DNA from: Streptomyces chattanoogensis
GTDB taxonomy: Bacteria > Actinomycetota > Actinomycetes > Streptomycetales > Streptomycetaceae
DNA length: 64,000 bases
Reading direction: 5' to 3'
Assembly: GCF_001294335.1 (NCBI RefSeq)
Contig: NZ_LGKG01000150.1
Location: 16,118 to 80,117, forward strand
This document shows positions 39,236 through 48,645 of this stretch, one piece after another. The position numbers and the translations under genes were made by a program. The notes beneath the pieces are model-generated. The model worked only from the letters and a program-made list of their open reading frames with translations, searched no databases and had not been told where the DNA came from. Numbering within the stretch: position 1 is the first letter of the stretch; every line of letters starts with the position of its first letter.

Positions 39236-40156
39236 TTACAGCCGCTTGGCGCTGCGCAGCGTGCGCGGGTGGTCGCCGCTGCCGTCGGGGCGGGAGGTGC
39301 CGTTCTCGTCGCCGAGGGTCGGGCCGTTCGCTTCCTTGCGGCTGGAGAGGAAGATCTGTTGGCCGTCGGCGTCGTGGCCCAGATAGATGCCCACGTGGTC
39401 GACGCGGTGCTTGGCGTGGGCGTCCAGTTTGAAGAAGGCCAGGTCACCGGGTTGGAGAAGGTCGGCCGACCGGGGACGGTGGGCCGGGCCGACGCCCTTC
39501 AGCGGGATGATGTCGGCGCCGATCCGGGAGCGGGCCATGCCGTTGGCGGTGCGGGGCAGGCCGCCGCCCGCGGTGTCGGACGCGGCCAGCGGGTAGTGGG
39601 CGCGCCGGCCCCAGACCAGCCGCTGGTAGCCCGAGGCGTCGAGGGAGCGTGCCTGCTCCTTGTCCGGGATGCCCTCGCCGTTCTTCTTGGCCGGCACACC
39701 CTGGACGTACTGGAAGGCCATGGCGAAGACGTCGTCCGCCCTGCTGCCGTAGTTCTTCGCGAACCAGTCCTTGAACCACCGCTCGTTCTCGGCGCCCTTG
39801 CGCCAGGGTTCCGGCATGAGCCGCACCCAGTCCTCGGTCACCACCCGGGACGTGGTCGCGGCGGGCTCGGCGAAGGTGCGGCTGGGGCCGGTGAGGGTGG
39901 CGGTGCGGGCGTTGTCGGTGAAGGTGGCGAGGACTTGGCCGTCCTTGTCGCGCAGCACCGTACGGTCGGGGTTCTGCAGCCGCTCCCAGATCTGCTTGCC
40001 GGTGTGCCGCGGGGCGCCCACGGACTGGACGCCCGGGGCGCCGGCCTGCTCCTCCTTGCGGAGCTCCACGGTCAGATAGGCGCTGGCGGCGAGCAGCGTG
40101 ATCACCGTCGCCGCGTGCACGGCGGACCTGGTCTTCGATTTCTTCTTCGCACTCAT
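39236..40156 (-). CDS. NlpC/P60-like protein with the catalytic cysteine replaced by alanine
   Basis: A 306-residue membrane-anchored, extracellular protein: one N-terminal helix (SAVHAATVITLLAASAYLTV), then an unassigned region and an NlpC/P60-like domain. Where the family has the D-C-S-G nucleophile motif, this protein reads LDASGYQRLVWG (Ala174). The following motifs are normal: GGGLPRTANGMA, LLQPGDLAFFKLD and HRVDHVGIYLG with the catalytic His. It is therefore probably catalytically dead and a binding or structural protein. It is the last gene of the leftward operon after pgsC, so a role in handling poly-gamma-glutamate at the cell surface is likely. ATG at 40156. Confidence 0.75.
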   Translation of the reverse strand: MSAKKKSKTRSAVHAATVITLLAASAYLTVELRKEEQAGAPGVQSVGAPRHTGKQIWERLQNPDRTVLRDKDGQVLATFTDNARTATLTGPSRTFAEPAATTSRVVTEDWVRLMPEPWRKGAENERWFKDWFAKNYGSRADDVFAMAFQYVQGVPAKKNGEGIPDKEQARSLDASGYQRLVWGRRAHYPLAASDTAGGGLPRTANGMARSRIGADIIPLKGVGPAHRPRSADLLQPGDLAFFKLDAHAKHRVDHVGIYLGHDADGQQIFLSSRKEANGPTLGDENGTSRPDGSGDHPRTLRSAKRL

Positions 40157-40176
40157 GAGGTCTGCTCCGGCGGGGG

Positions 40177-40659
40177 TCAGGCGGTCGGCATGACGCCGAG
40201 GAGGATTCCGGCGCTGAGGACGACATAGGCCATGAGGGTCACCGAGCCCGTGGCGACCAGCGTGGGGCCCTTGGGCTGGCGGACCAGCTGGTAGGCGATC
40301 AGGCCCGGGACGATGAAGCCGAGGGTCTGGTTGCTGTACATCAGGGGGAACTGCAGCGAGAGCACGATCATCACCGTGGCCTGCAGCAGCACGCCGGTGA
40401 GCACCACGGCGGCGAACAGCCGCTTGCCGTACAGGATCACAAAGCGCTGCAGCAGCAGGGTGCAGACGTAGGTGAGGACGGTGACGCCGACGACCATCGC
40501 GGCGCGCTGCATGTCCTCGATGAAGGTGAGCGCCAGCCAGCCCGGGGTGATCATGCCGCCCGGCGACAGATTCGTCGTCAGATAGCAGACGAGGGAGAAG
40601 AGCAGGCCCAGGGCGATGCCGATCGCGGCGATCTCGGGGGTGAGGGCGGATGTGATCAA
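40177..40659 (-). CDS. pgsC: Poly-gamma-glutamate synthesis membrane protein PgsC (CapC)
   Basis: A 160-residue membrane protein with five helices, the membrane partner of PgsB/CapB in poly-gamma-glutamate synthesis and export. The family pattern is clear: AAIGIALGLLFSLVCYLTTN, then LSPGGMITPGWLAL (the conserved GG-x-x-x-PG-[WY] loop), VLTYVCTLLLQRFVILYGKR and ALQFPLMYSNQTLGFIVPGL-like LSLQFPLMYSNQTLGFIVPG, then IAYQLVRQPKGPTL. Its ATG overlaps the stop of pgsB (ATGA), so the two are translationally coupled. Regulation is presumably with the sensor-like gene upstream. Confidence 0.87.
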   Translation of the reverse strand: MITSALTPEIAAIGIALGLLFSLVCYLTTNLSPGGMITPGWLALTFIEDMQRAAMVVGVTVLTYVCTLLLQRFVILYGKRLFAAVVLTGVLLQATVMIVLSLQFPLMYSNQTLGFIVPGLIAYQLVRQPKGPTLVATGSVTLMAYVVLSAGILLGVMPTA

Positions 40660-41897
40660 CGGGGGTCTCCTGGGCTGTGATCGGGCTGCTCGGGCCGGGC
40701 CGGTTCGTCGGCGCTCCCGTCCGCCGGAAGGCGCGCGAGGTGTTCCAGGAGCTGTTCGCCCTGGCCGTGGATGTTGCCGATGGCGACGAGTGAGGAGTCG
40801 GGGCCGAGCCGGCCGAGCAGCCGGGCCATGAACTCCTCCGGGTCGCGTCCGTCGCCGCCCAGGTCGACGGCGCGCGAGCGGAACTCGTCGGGGATCGCGT
40901 CAATGGCGGACTTCGCGGGGTGGCCGACGACGAAGACCTGCTCCGGGTCGAGGCCGGGGATGATCGCGCCCATCTGGCCGTTGCGCTCCACGCGGTCGGG
41001 GCGGCAGTTGATGACCACGTTCAGCGGCCGCCGGACGGCGCCCAGATCGAGCAGCTGACGGATGTTCATCAGCGTCGACTCGGGGTCGTTGGCCGCGAAG
41101 ACGTTGGCGAAGCGCAGCTTCTTCCCGTCGGGGGTGAGGTACCGCTCGACGGAGAGCACTCCGGGGTCCGGCGGCGCGTCGTACATGCCCTGCAGGGCCG
41201 TCCTCCGCTCCACGCCGAGGAGTTCGGCGACGGTCAGCGCGATCGCCACGTTCTCCTTGAACGTGAACCAGCTGAAGCCGCGCAGCTCCTCGTCGGTCAC
41301 GGACTCCGGATCCGCGTAGATCAGCTTGCAGTCGCGGGCGTCGGCCTCCTCCTGAAGGATGGCGAACCGCTCCCGCTCCGCGGTGACGCAGATCCCGCCC
41401 TCCGGCATCGACCGGCACAGCGAACGGGCCACATCGTCCAGCGTCGGCCCCATCTCGGCCAGATGGTCCTCACGGACGTTGCACAGCACCCCGATGGTGG
41501 ACCGGATCAGCTTGGACTGGTTGATCTCCTGCAGCGCCGGCATCACCGCCATGCACTCGATGACCAGCGCATCCGGGCGGTACGCCGCGGCACGCCGCAC
41601 AATGCCGATCTGCTCGACGACATTGGCGATGCCGAACTTGCGGTAGACCGGCTCCTCGGTGGCATCGGGGTGGATGAACCGGGCGGCGGTGCCGGTGGTC
41701 TTCGCCACGGTGGTCAGCCCGCCGCCGCGCAGCGCACCCGCGCACAGCCGGGTGATGGAGGACTTGCCGCGGATCCCGTTGACCAGCACCCGGGTGGGCA
41801 TCTGGCGCAGACTGGCGAAGTGACGGCGCTGCTCGATGATGCCCGCGACCAGCAGAACGGCGCAGCACACCACGAGGACGGTGTAGAGGAAGAGCAC
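40656..41897 (-). CDS. pgsB: Poly-gamma-glutamate synthase PgsB (CapB)
   Basis: A 413-residue ATP-dependent amide ligase of the Mur-ligase-like CapB family, polymerising glutamate through gamma bonds. One N-terminal membrane helix (LFLYTVLVVCCAVLLVAGII) anchors it; the P-loop is VNGIRGKSSITRLCAG (residues 39-54). Other family marks are KTTGTAARFIHPD, VIECMAVMPALQEINQSKLI, NVREDHLAEMGPTLDDVARS and ANDPEST. GTG at 41897 lies 6 bases after the stop of the sensor-like gene, with AAGGA upstream inside that gene's end. No pgsA/capA gene is present in the window. Confidence 0.9.
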   Translation of the reverse strand: MLFLYTVLVVCCAVLLVAGIIEQRRHFASLRQMPTRVLVNGIRGKSSITRLCAGALRGGGLTTVAKTTGTAARFIHPDATEEPVYRKFGIANVVEQIGIVRRAAAYRPDALVIECMAVMPALQEINQSKLIRSTIGVLCNVREDHLAEMGPTLDDVARSLCRSMPEGGICVTAERERFAILQEEADARDCKLIYADPESVTDEELRGFSWFTFKENVAIALTVAELLGVERRTALQGMYDAPPDPGVLSVERYLTPDGKKLRFANVFAANDPESTLMNIRQLLDLGAVRRPLNVVINCRPDRVERNGQMGAIIPGLDPEQVFVVGHPAKSAIDAIPDEFRSRAVDLGGDGRDPEEFMARLLGRLGPDSSLVAIGNIHGQGEQLLEHLARLPADGSADEPARPEQPDHSPGDPR

Positions 41898-41903
41898 GGT
41901 GGG

Positions 41904-44408
41904 TCAGTTCCTTCCGGCGGAGGGCGTCGCGCCGTCGTGGGGGTGCCCCTGTCCCTGCCCCTGCCCGTGCCCCTGCTCCGACAGCTGCTGCCGGATCAGT
42001 TCCAGGCTGCGGGCGACGGCACCGACCTCGTCGTGGTGGGTCGGGTAGAGCACGGTGCGGCGGTCGCCGTCCGCGAGCGCTTCGGCCCGGTCCGCGAGGG
42101 CACGCAGGGGGCGTACGACGACGATGTGCAGCCAGCCGAGACAGGCCGCGGCCGCGGTGATGCCGAGCAGGCCCGTCAGCACCGTGATGTTTTCCAGGTC
42201 GTTCTCGGCGAGGGCGAGTCCGGACGCGGGCTGCCAGCTGACGGCGGTCCAGCCGAGCGGCTTCGCCGCGCCGCCGTCCGCGAACGGGGCCGCCGCGGCG
42301 ATCCGGGTCTCGTCGCCGTCCCGGAGGAGGACGCCGGTGGGGACCGGGCTCTTGCCGGGCTTCTGCGCCTTGTGGTCGGTGCCGTCAGCCTTCCGGCCAG
42401 GGGCTTCGGCCTTCTGGCCGGTGGCTTCGGTCTTCTCCGCGAGGGCGTCCATCCGGCTGTCCGGCAGGGGCTCGAAGGCGAGATAGCCGGTGTTCCCGGC
42501 GACGACGCGGCGCTCCGCGTCGACGACACGGACCACCCCGAGTCCGGGCCGCCTGAGTATCGAGTTGAGGAATTCGATGCGGAACTCGCCCACCACGGTG
42601 ACGCCCCGCCGCCCGGCGACCTCGGCGGCCGCGGTGATCAGCGGTTCCTTGCCCTGGTCGTCGACGACGCGGATCGGCGCGGTGGCCGGGTCGTTGCCCT
42701 TGGGGCTGTGCGGCTCGCCTCCCGCCCGGGCCAGGACGCGGCCGCCGGCATCGACGACGTACACCGAGATGTACCGCAGGTTGTCGGCCATCGTGCGCTG
42801 GAGGACCTCGGCCATCCGTGCCGGTTTCGTACCGCCGCCGAGGTGGGAAGCGGCCGCCACCAGCTCGGCGTGGCCCTCGGAGAGCGTGAGGCGCAGCCGG
42901 TCGGTGAGGGTGGCGGTGCGCTCACGCTGGTCGTCGACGATCTGCTGCGGTACGTCGACGGAGCCGCCGGCCCGGTTGAACAGCAGCAGAAGCGGTGCGG
43001 ACCACGCGAGCAGCAGCACACCGCAGACGGCGAGCAGGGTGCGGGTGCCGAAGCGGGGCCGGGCGGGACGGGGCCGTGACGTGCCGGGTTGCCGGGCCGG
43101 TTCGGCCTGCCCGGTCTGCAGGTCCTGCCCGGTCTGCAGGTCCTGCCCGGTCTGCAGGTCCTGCTCGGCCGCTTCGCCGAGGAGCTGGCGGCGCAGCCGT
43201 TCCAGCGCGCCGCCGATCCGCGCCGCCTCGCCGTACTTCGGTGCGTTCACGGGGCGGGCGAGGTCCCCGCGGGCGAGGCGGCGGCTTTCCCGGAACAGGT
43301 TGAGCAACGGGCGCTGCACGGTGCCCAGGAGCAGCGCCACGGTGAGCCCGCCGGTGAGCAGCAGCGCGGCCGCGGCGAGAAGCCCGAAGACCGGGCGGCC
43401 GGCCGCGGCGGGGGCTTCGGGAACCTTGACCGTCGCGACGACCGTGAGGCCGAGACCGGTCGCGGCGGTGGCCTCGCCGGGCTGGTGCGCAGCGAGTGTG
43501 GCGTATCCGGCGATGGCGCGGTGCCCGCGGTCGGCGTCACCGGTGACGCTGCCGCTGACGCCCTGGAAACCGCCGGAGCCGGGTTCCTTCGCCTTGAGCG
43601 GGTGCTGCTTGGCCTTCTCGGTGGCGTACGCGGCGAACGCCTTCAGCTGCTTCCCGGAGCGGGCGCGCTCGTCACGCTGCCGGCCGGAGGCGCCCTGAGC
43701 CGGTTCGGGACCGCCGTTCCGGCTGAGCACACGGCCCTGCGGGTCGATGACGGCGAGGGTCCGGGAGCCGCCGGCGCTGACGCCGGGGAACGTCAGGCCG
43801 CGGGAGGCGACCAGCAGCCTCTTCGGCTCGCCGGGCCGGTCGAGCAGGGCGAAGGTGAGCAGGCGGGCCTCGCCGCTCGGCAGCCGGACCAGGCGGGGTG
43901 CGAGGCCGTTCTCGCCGGTGAGCCCGGCGCGGTCGATCGCGTTCAGCGGCAGGTTCTCGCCGCGTGCGGCGAGCAGCCGGCCCGAGGTGACGTCCACGAC
44001 GGCGGTGCCCAGCCACTTCTGGCGCAGGTCGCCGACCTTGTCCAGGACGGCGTCCGCGGGTACCGGGTCGGCGGTGCCGAACAGCGCGGCGGTCCGGGTC
44101 ATGGCGGCGGCGCTCGCGTCGATGGAAGCGCGCAGTGCGATGGCGCCGTCCTCGGCGAAGTGCTGCTGGGAGGTCAGAACGGCCTGGGGGACGCGGTCGT
44201 GGCCGACGCGGCCGAGGGTGAGCGCGGTGACGCCCGTCAGGGCGAGCAGCAGGATCGACAGCACAGCGATGGGGGGACGTATGCCACCCAACAAGGACAT
44301 GTCGGCCCGCCGGCGGGCCGTGTGCCACCGCTTCGGGGGCGGAGCGGGCAACGGAGCACTCCTCTTCTGGGAACCGTGGATGCCGAACGATCGCTCGTAA
44401 CGCTGCAT
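41904..44408 (-). CDS. Large membrane sensor-like protein with two extracellular and two HAMP regions
   Basis: An 834-residue membrane protein built as a duplication: helix (PPIAVLSILLLALTGVTALT), Cache-like extracellular domain, helix (VFGLLAAAALLLTGGLTVAL), HAMP-like segment (LLNLFRESRRLARGDLARPV), then helix (TLLAVCGVLLLAWSAPLLLL), a second Cache-like domain (YISVYVVDAGGRVLARAGG), helix and a second HAMP (VRPLRALADRAEALADGDRR). There is no kinase or cyclase output domain. A triple DLQTGQ repeat joins the halves. It is the first gene of the pgsB-pgsC operon, so it may control polymer synthesis through contact with PgsB/C. Start uncertain: ATG 44408 or 44300. Confidence 0.75.
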   Translation of the reverse strand: MQRYERSFGIHGSQKRSAPLPAPPPKRWHTARRRADMSLLGGIRPPIAVLSILLLALTGVTALTLGRVGHDRVPQAVLTSQQHFAEDGAIALRASIDASAAAMTRTAALFGTADPVPADAVLDKVGDLRQKWLGTAVVDVTSGRLLAARGENLPLNAIDRAGLTGENGLAPRLVRLPSGEARLLTFALLDRPGEPKRLLVASRGLTFPGVSAGGSRTLAVIDPQGRVLSRNGGPEPAQGASGRQRDERARSGKQLKAFAAYATEKAKQHPLKAKEPGSGGFQGVSGSVTGDADRGHRAIAGYATLAAHQPGEATAATGLGLTVVATVKVPEAPAAAGRPVFGLLAAAALLLTGGLTVALLLGTVQRPLLNLFRESRRLARGDLARPVNAPKYGEAARIGGALERLRRQLLGEAAEQDLQTGQDLQTGQDLQTGQAEPARQPGTSRPRPARPRFGTRTLLAVCGVLLLAWSAPLLLLFNRAGGSVDVPQQIVDDQRERTATLTDRLRLTLSEGHAELVAAASHLGGGTKPARMAEVLQRTMADNLRYISVYVVDAGGRVLARAGGEPHSPKGNDPATAPIRVVDDQGKEPLITAAAEVAGRRGVTVVGEFRIEFLNSILRRPGLGVVRVVDAERRVVAGNTGYLAFEPLPDSRMDALAEKTEATGQKAEAPGRKADGTDHKAQKPGKSPVPTGVLLRDGDETRIAAAAPFADGGAAKPLGWTAVSWQPASGLALAENDLENITVLTGLLGITAAAACLGWLHIVVVRPLRALADRAEALADGDRRTVLYPTHHDEVGAVARSLELIRQQLSEQGHGQGQGQGHPHDGATPSAGRN
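43110..43163. repeat. Three tandem 18-bp repeats inside the sensor-like gene
   Basis: CCCGGTCTGCAGGTCCTG is repeated three times almost exactly and encodes the DLQTGQ steps in the linker between the two halves of the protein. Copy number probably varies between strains. Confidence 0.8.
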
Positions 44409-44544
44409 GCGACCGCTCAGAGGGGCCCCACGGAGAGAGAGGTTGGGCGAAAAAGCGGAATGTGATCCGGGCCACGGCAAATGAGGGTGATTCACCCCCG
44501 TTCGCCCTCATACCGCTCGGGCGCCCCGGATATCTTTGACGACC

Positions 44545-45522
44545 ATGAGAGCCAGCCAGACAAATACCGTAAAAATAACGATAGTTCTGGTCGTAGCGGC
44601 TGTCGCGGCGCTCACCTGGGTGCTGGTGAGCCTTAGCCGGCCCACCGGTCCGGGGTCCGACCGGCCGAACACCCCCACCGGGGCGGTGGACTTGACGCGC
44701 CGGATCTCCGACTACACCTCGGGCTTCCACGAGGACGGCGGCTACCGGCATCCGGCACGCGTGGAGCGGCAGGCGATCGCACGGGGCGTGGGGCTGCTCC
44801 TCGACGGACACCGCGCACAGGCCCAGAAGCAGCTCTCCGGCGTGGACTTCGAGATCCGCACCCTCACGGACAGCGCCACCGGCCGGCGGTACGCGGAAGT
44901 CGGCGACCGCACGGAGCGCGGTCCGGCTCCCCGCGGCTGGGGGCGGGTCTACGTCGACCTCGGCGCCCCGGCCCACTGGTCCGTGCAGGTGCCGCACCCC
45001 GTCGCCGACTCCCGCACCGAACAGCTCGGCGTGAGCGTCCTGCGGGGCGCACGCGGCGGCGTCATGGTGATTGCGGGTGCACACCGCAGAGCCGGGCAGG
45101 GCGATGCGGCAGATGTGGCACACCGCACCGACACCGTCTTCGACGCCGTCTGCGACGAACTCACCGAACGCGGTCTGCCGGGCATGCAAGTGCACGGATT
45201 CGCCGACGACTCCGCCCCGGACTACGACGTCATCGCCTCCACCGGCGAGGGCGAACGGGCCCGCCCGGAGGGCCAGGCTCTTGCCGATGCCCTGCGCGCT
45301 CGCACATGGCGTGTGTGCCGCGCCTGGGCACGCTCCTGCCCGCTCGAGGGCCGGACCAATGTCCAGGGCCGCAAGGCGGCGGCGGAAGGCGTCCCCTTCC
45401 TGCACGTCGAGTTCAGCAACACGATCCGTACGTCGCCCGCGCTGCCCCAGCGCGCGGCCGAGGCACTCGGCACCGTCACCGCGGCCTGGTCGGCGAAGCC
45501 GGTCCACCGGCCCAACGGCTGA
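44545..45522 (+). CDS. Secreted protein, possible zinc hydrolase
   Basis: A 325-residue protein with an N-terminal membrane helix or signal anchor (ITIVLVVAAVAALTWVLVSL), so it acts outside the membrane. The body shows VQVPHPVADSRTEQLGVSVL, VMVIAGAHRRAG, MQVHGFADDSAPDYDVIAST and EGVPFLHVEFSN: a spread of His, Asp and Glu in the order seen in N-formylglutamate-amidohydrolase-like or gamma-glutamyl hydrolase-like zinc enzymes. That suggests it may cut or trim poly-gamma-glutamate, since it is divergent from the pgs operon, but this is an inference. ATG 44545 is preferred over an in-frame TTG at 44536. Confidence 0.6.
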   Translation: MRASQTNTVKITIVLVVAAVAALTWVLVSLSRPTGPGSDRPNTPTGAVDLTRRISDYTSGFHEDGGYRHPARVERQAIARGVGLLLDGHRAQAQKQLSGVDFEIRTLTDSATGRRYAEVGDRTERGPAPRGWGRVYVDLGAPAHWSVQVPHPVADSRTEQLGVSVLRGARGGVMVIAGAHRRAGQGDAADVAHRTDTVFDAVCDELTERGLPGMQVHGFADDSAPDYDVIASTGEGERARPEGQALADALRARTWRVCRAWARSCPLEGRTNVQGRKAAAEGVPFLHVEFSNTIRTSPALPQRAAEALGTVTAAWSAKPVHRPNG

Positions 45523-45542
45523 CGTCAGGCGCTGTGGGGTGA

Positions 45543-45587
45543 CCGGACGGAGGGGCGGGCGAGGGTGCTGCCCGCCCCTCCGTCCGG
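45543..45587. terminator. Bidirectional terminator
   Basis: Perfect 18-bp stem (45543-45560 with 45570-45587) and a 9-base loop in the 80-base gap between two convergent genes. Serves the secreted hydrolase-like gene and the MFS gene. Confidence 0.9.
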
Positions 45588-45601
45588 CTGGACCGGCCCC
45601 G

Positions 45602-46906
45602 TCAGACCGTCACGGGGCCCGGCTGCGCCTTGGCCGCGGTCGGCTTCAGGCGGCCGGTGCGGTGCAGCCCGTACAGCGCGGCGGCGCAGGCGAGGCCGAG
45701 CGCGAGCAGGGCGATCCACGGGAGCGCGGAGACGCCCGCCGCCCGGGAGGCGTCCAGAGCGGCGCCGGTCAGCAGGTTGCCGACCGTGATGCCGACGCCG
45801 CAGATGGTGTTGTAGAGCCCGTAGTGCGTGGCGACCAGGCGGTCACCGGAGAGCCGGACGATGGTGTCCATCTCGAAGGGGTAGGCGATCATCGTGCCCA
45901 GCGCCAGCAGCAGCGCGGACAGCGCGGGCGGCACGGCGGCGAGCAGCCACCGCCCCACTCCGCCGCCCGGTACGGGCAAGGCCGTGGCGATCAGCAGCGG
46001 TACGAACGCCGCCCCCATGGTCAGCAGCCCCAGCGCCGGCGCCCGGCCCGGCTCCCTGCGCGCCTTGCACCAGGCGGTCACCTTCGTCTGCCAGAGGATG
46101 GTGCTCAGGCCCGAGACGGCGAAGAGCACCGCCACCGCCGCCGTGCCGGAGGTGCCTTCGCCACCGAGACGCCGCACCTCCAGGGGCAGGGCCAGGTAGA
46201 CCTGGAAGGACAGGACGTACGAGCCGATCATGGCCGCCGAGAAGAGCAGGAACGGCGGATTGGCCACGACGCTGCGCCACTGGGACAGCACGCTCTCCCG
46301 CCCGCCGTCCTGGCCCTGCTCCGCTCCGTCGGCGCGGCGGGCGGGCAGGGCCCGGATCTGCACGATGCTCAGCAGCGCGAAGACGCCGGCCGCCACAAGG
46401 CAGGTGATGCGGAAGTCGACGCCGGTCAGCACCATGCCCACCAGCGGGCCGAGCAGGATCCCGGCCTGGTAGAAGACGTTGAACAGGGCAAACGCCTCCA
46501 CTCGCCGCTCCCCGGCGTCCGCGGCCAGGTAGGCCCGGACCGCCGGGTTGAACAGCGCCCCGGCCAGCCCGGTCGCGGCCGACGCGGCCAGCAGGGCGGG
46601 CAGGGAGTCCACCAGCCCGAGGGTGGCGAAGCCGACGATGCGCAGCATCAGGCCGGCGATGATCATCGGCTTGTAGCCGAGCCGGTCCGCCAGGGTTCCG
46701 CCGACCAGGAACATGCCCTGCTGGCTGAAGTTCCGTACGCCGAGCACGAGTCCGACGGTCCAGCCCGCCAGCCCGAGCGTCCCGGACAGATGCGCGGCCA
46801 GATAGGGCATCAGCATGTAGAAGCCGAGGTTGATGGTGAACTGATTCACCATCAGTAGCTGGACGCTGCGCGGATAGGAGCGCACCTGCCGCAAGGTTCC
46901 CTTCAT
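45602..46906 (-). CDS. MFS transporter coupled to a cysteine-synthase-like enzyme
   Basis: A 434-residue major facilitator with 12 predicted helices. The first half holds the MFS signature at the second loop ([20 protein letters not shown]) and typical glycine pairs; the second half begins after a polar central loop ([13 protein letters not shown]). Its ATG overlaps by 4 bases the stop of the PLP enzyme upstream (ATGA), so the two proteins are made together. The likely task is export of the enzyme's product or of a derived metabolite; the substrate is not known. A convergent terminator follows. Confidence 0.88.
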   Translation of the reverse strand: MKGTLRQVRSYPRSVQLLMVNQFTINLGFYMLMPYLAAHLSGTLGLAGWTVGLVLGVRNFSQQGMFLVGGTLADRLGYKPMIIAGLMLRIVGFATLGLVDSLPALLAASAATGLAGALFNPAVRAYLAADAGERRVEAFALFNVFYQAGILLGPLVGMVLTGVDFRITCLVAAGVFALLSIVQIRALPARRADGAEQGQDGGRESVLSQWRSVVANPPFLLFSAAMIGSYVLSFQVYLALPLEVRRLGGEGTSGTAAVAVLFAVSGLSTILWQTKVTAWCKARREPGRAPALGLLTMGAAFVPLLIATALPVPGGGVGRWLLAAVPPALSALLLALGTMIAYPFEMDTIVRLSGDRLVATHYGLYNTICGVGITVGNLLTGAALDASRAAGVSALPWIALLALGLACAAALYGLHRTGRLKPTAAKAQPGPVTV

Positions 46907-48084
46907 CGCCCCTCACCCTCCTCCGCGTCGGCGAGGGAGAGCGGATCGACCACGTCGGCGCACCGGGTCCAGTGGGTGACCTCCTTCTCGTCCAGGCGGC
47001 CGATCACCTGCGGTTCGGGGTCCGGTGGGGAGTCGAGCAGGCCGCGGGCGGCGCAGTAGTCGTCGTCGTAGACCGTGCCGAGGTACCGCTGCGGGCCGTC
47101 GGGGAAGATCGCCGCGATACGGGCGTCCGCCGGCATCGTGCGCGCCAGCCATCCGGCGACCAGGGCGACCGCCCCGACGCTCCAGCCGCCGGTGGCGTAG
47201 TGGGAGGTGGCCAGCTGCCGGCACGTCCACACCGCCTCGGCCGGGTTGACCCAGTGCACCTCGCTGAAGTTGCCGTAGGCGACGTTGCGGGGATAGATGC
47301 TCGACCCCAGGCCCCGCATGAGCCGGGTGCGGGCGGGCTGCCCGAAGATCGTCGAGCCGATGGTGTCGACGCCGACCAGCTTCAGCCCGGGGTAGTGGTG
47401 CTGCAGGACGCGGGAGACGCCGGCGGAGTGCCCGCCCGTACCCACGCTGCACACCAGTACGTCGATATGGCCGAGCTCGCTCGCCAGCTCCAGCGCGAGC
47501 GGGGTGTATGCGGTGGTGTTGTCGGGGTTGTTGTACTGGTCCGGGCACCAGGAACCGGGGTGACGCTCCATCAGCTGCACCACGCGGTCGCGGCGGGCCT
47601 GCTGCCAGCCGCCGGTGGGGTGGGGCTCGGAGACGACGTTGACCTCGGCTCCGTACGCGGTCAGCAGCCGTGTCATGGACCGCTCGAGGCCCGGGTCGGT
47701 GACCAGCGTGACCGGATGGCCGTAAACCATCCCCGCCAGGGCCAGCCCCAGTCCGAGGGTGCCGCTGGTGGACTCGATGATCCGGGCCCCGGGGCGCAGA
47801 TCGCCACGGGCCCGGGCCCGCTCGACCATGTGCAGACCCGGGCGGTCCTTGATACCGCCGGGATTGAAGCCCTCCAGCTTGGCCCAGAAGCCGCGGCCCT
47901 CGGGGGCCAGGGGCTCGGACACGTGGAGCAGGGGGGTGTTGCCGACCAGCCCGGAAAGGGCGGTACGGGCGGGGGACGCGACGGCGCTCGCGGAGTCGCT
48001 CGGGGAACCACCCGGGGAGTTGCTCAGGGAATTGCTCGGGGAGTTGCTCAGGGAATTGCTTCGGGACTTGCTCAAGGAATGCAT
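46903..48084 (-). CDS. PLP-dependent cysteine-synthase-family enzyme
   Basis: A 393-residue fold-type II PLP enzyme. PLP lysine in [12 protein letters not shown] (one residue shorter than the usual NPGGSVKDR), substrate loop [17 protein letters not shown] in place of EPTSGNTGIALA, phosphate-binding [10 protein letters not shown], and a tail segment [16 protein letters not shown] in the cofactor region. These changes point away from O-acetylserine sulphhydrylase and towards a beta-replacement enzyme with another nucleophile, as in diaminopropionate or SbnA-type chemistry; this is inference. The N-terminal 35 residues are Ser/Asn/Pro repeats ([18 protein letters not shown]). Start ATG 48084 is coupled downstream to an exporter. 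Confidence 0.8.
   Translation of the reverse strand: MHSLSKSRSNSLSNSPSNSLSNSPGGSPSDSASAVASPARTALSGLVGNTPLLHVSEPLAPEGRGFWAKLEGFNPGGIKDRPGLHMVERARARGDLRPGARIIESTSGTLGLGLALAGMVYGHPVTLVTDPGLERSMTRLLTAYGAEVNVVSEPHPTGGWQQARRDRVVQLMERHPGSWCPDQYNNPDNTTAYTPLALELASELGHIDVLVCSVGTGGHSAGVSRVLQHHYPGLKLVGVDTIGSTIFGQPARTRLMRGLGSSIYPRNVAYGNFSEVHWVNPAEAVWTCRQLATSHYATGGWSVGAVALVAGWLARTMPADARIAAIFPDGPQRYLGTVYDDDYCAARGLLDSPPDPEPQVIGRLDEKEVTHWTRCADVVDPLSLADAEEGEGR
47990..48076. repeat. Tandem imperfect repeats encoding the Ser/Asn-rich start
   Basis: Units of GGGGAGTTGCTCAGGGAATTGCTC, quoted here as GGGGAGTTGCTC plus AGGGAATTGCTC, recur two to three times and encode SNS-LSNSP steps at the N-terminus of the PLP enzyme. 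Slippage could change the length of this tail. Confidence 0.6.
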
Positions 48085-48246
48085 GGGTCCGCTCTCACTA
48101 GGACGACAAAGGACGAAGACGCGTTCAGGGGCTTCCTTGCGCGTGCCGACCGGGCAGGGCGGGTCATCAGGGCGGGTCATGGGGCCCTGGCCTCGGTCCG
48201 GTTGGCGACGCGCGGCAGCCGGTTCGGCCGGCTGCACCCGGGCGGT

Positions 48247-48645
48247 CTAGGTCCGCCAGCGGCAGAGCGCGGTCAGGGTGGCGCGGCCGGAGAGCGCTCT
48301 CGTACGAAGCCCTGGCAGGACCGCCGTACCGGCGGCCCCCGCCACCGCGGGCATCGGCGCGGGAACGGCCGGGGCCGCTGCGCCCACGGGCGCGGGCTGC
48401 CGGTTTCCGAGTCCGGCGTCATGCCCGAGCGCCGAACAGGATGCACCGACAGCGGACGCATCGGGCGCTTGGGCGAGGGCAGTTGCGGACACCGAAGGGG
48501 CAGCGGCGTGAGCATGGCCGGGACCGTGCAGGAGCGGCGCGCAGTCGAAGGCGATCAGCAGCAGGCCGCCCAGCACGAGCGCGAGAAGCCGAGAGTGCCA
48601 CGGCGGGGCGGGAGAGGTGGGGTGGATACGGGGGCGGAACGGCAC
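48247..48645 (-). CDS. Small membrane or secreted protein
   Basis: A 132-residue protein. It has one strong hydrophobic segment, LLALVLGGLLLIAFDCAPLL, directly followed by HGPGHAHAAAP, then an Ala/Pro-rich part and the ending RATLTALCRWRT. The pattern of one helix plus His-rich stretch and conserved C-terminus is known to me from Streptomyces hypothetical proteins near metal-related genes. GTG at 48645 follows GGAGGAA by four bases, which supports this start over the upstream GTG at 48735. Function unknown; a metal link is possible. Confidence 0.5.
   Translation of the reverse strand: MPFRPRIHPTSPAPPWHSRLLALVLGGLLLIAFDCAPLLHGPGHAHAAAPSVSATALAQAPDASAVGASCSALGHDAGLGNRQPAPVGAAAPAVPAPMPAVAGAAGTAVLPGLRTRALSGRATLTALCRWRT

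Noticed and set aside
40920..43079. 719-codon plus-strand open frame opposite pgsB and the sensor-like gene
   Set aside because: Shadow frame: the minus-strand genes have clear family motifs and overlaps, while this product is low complexity.
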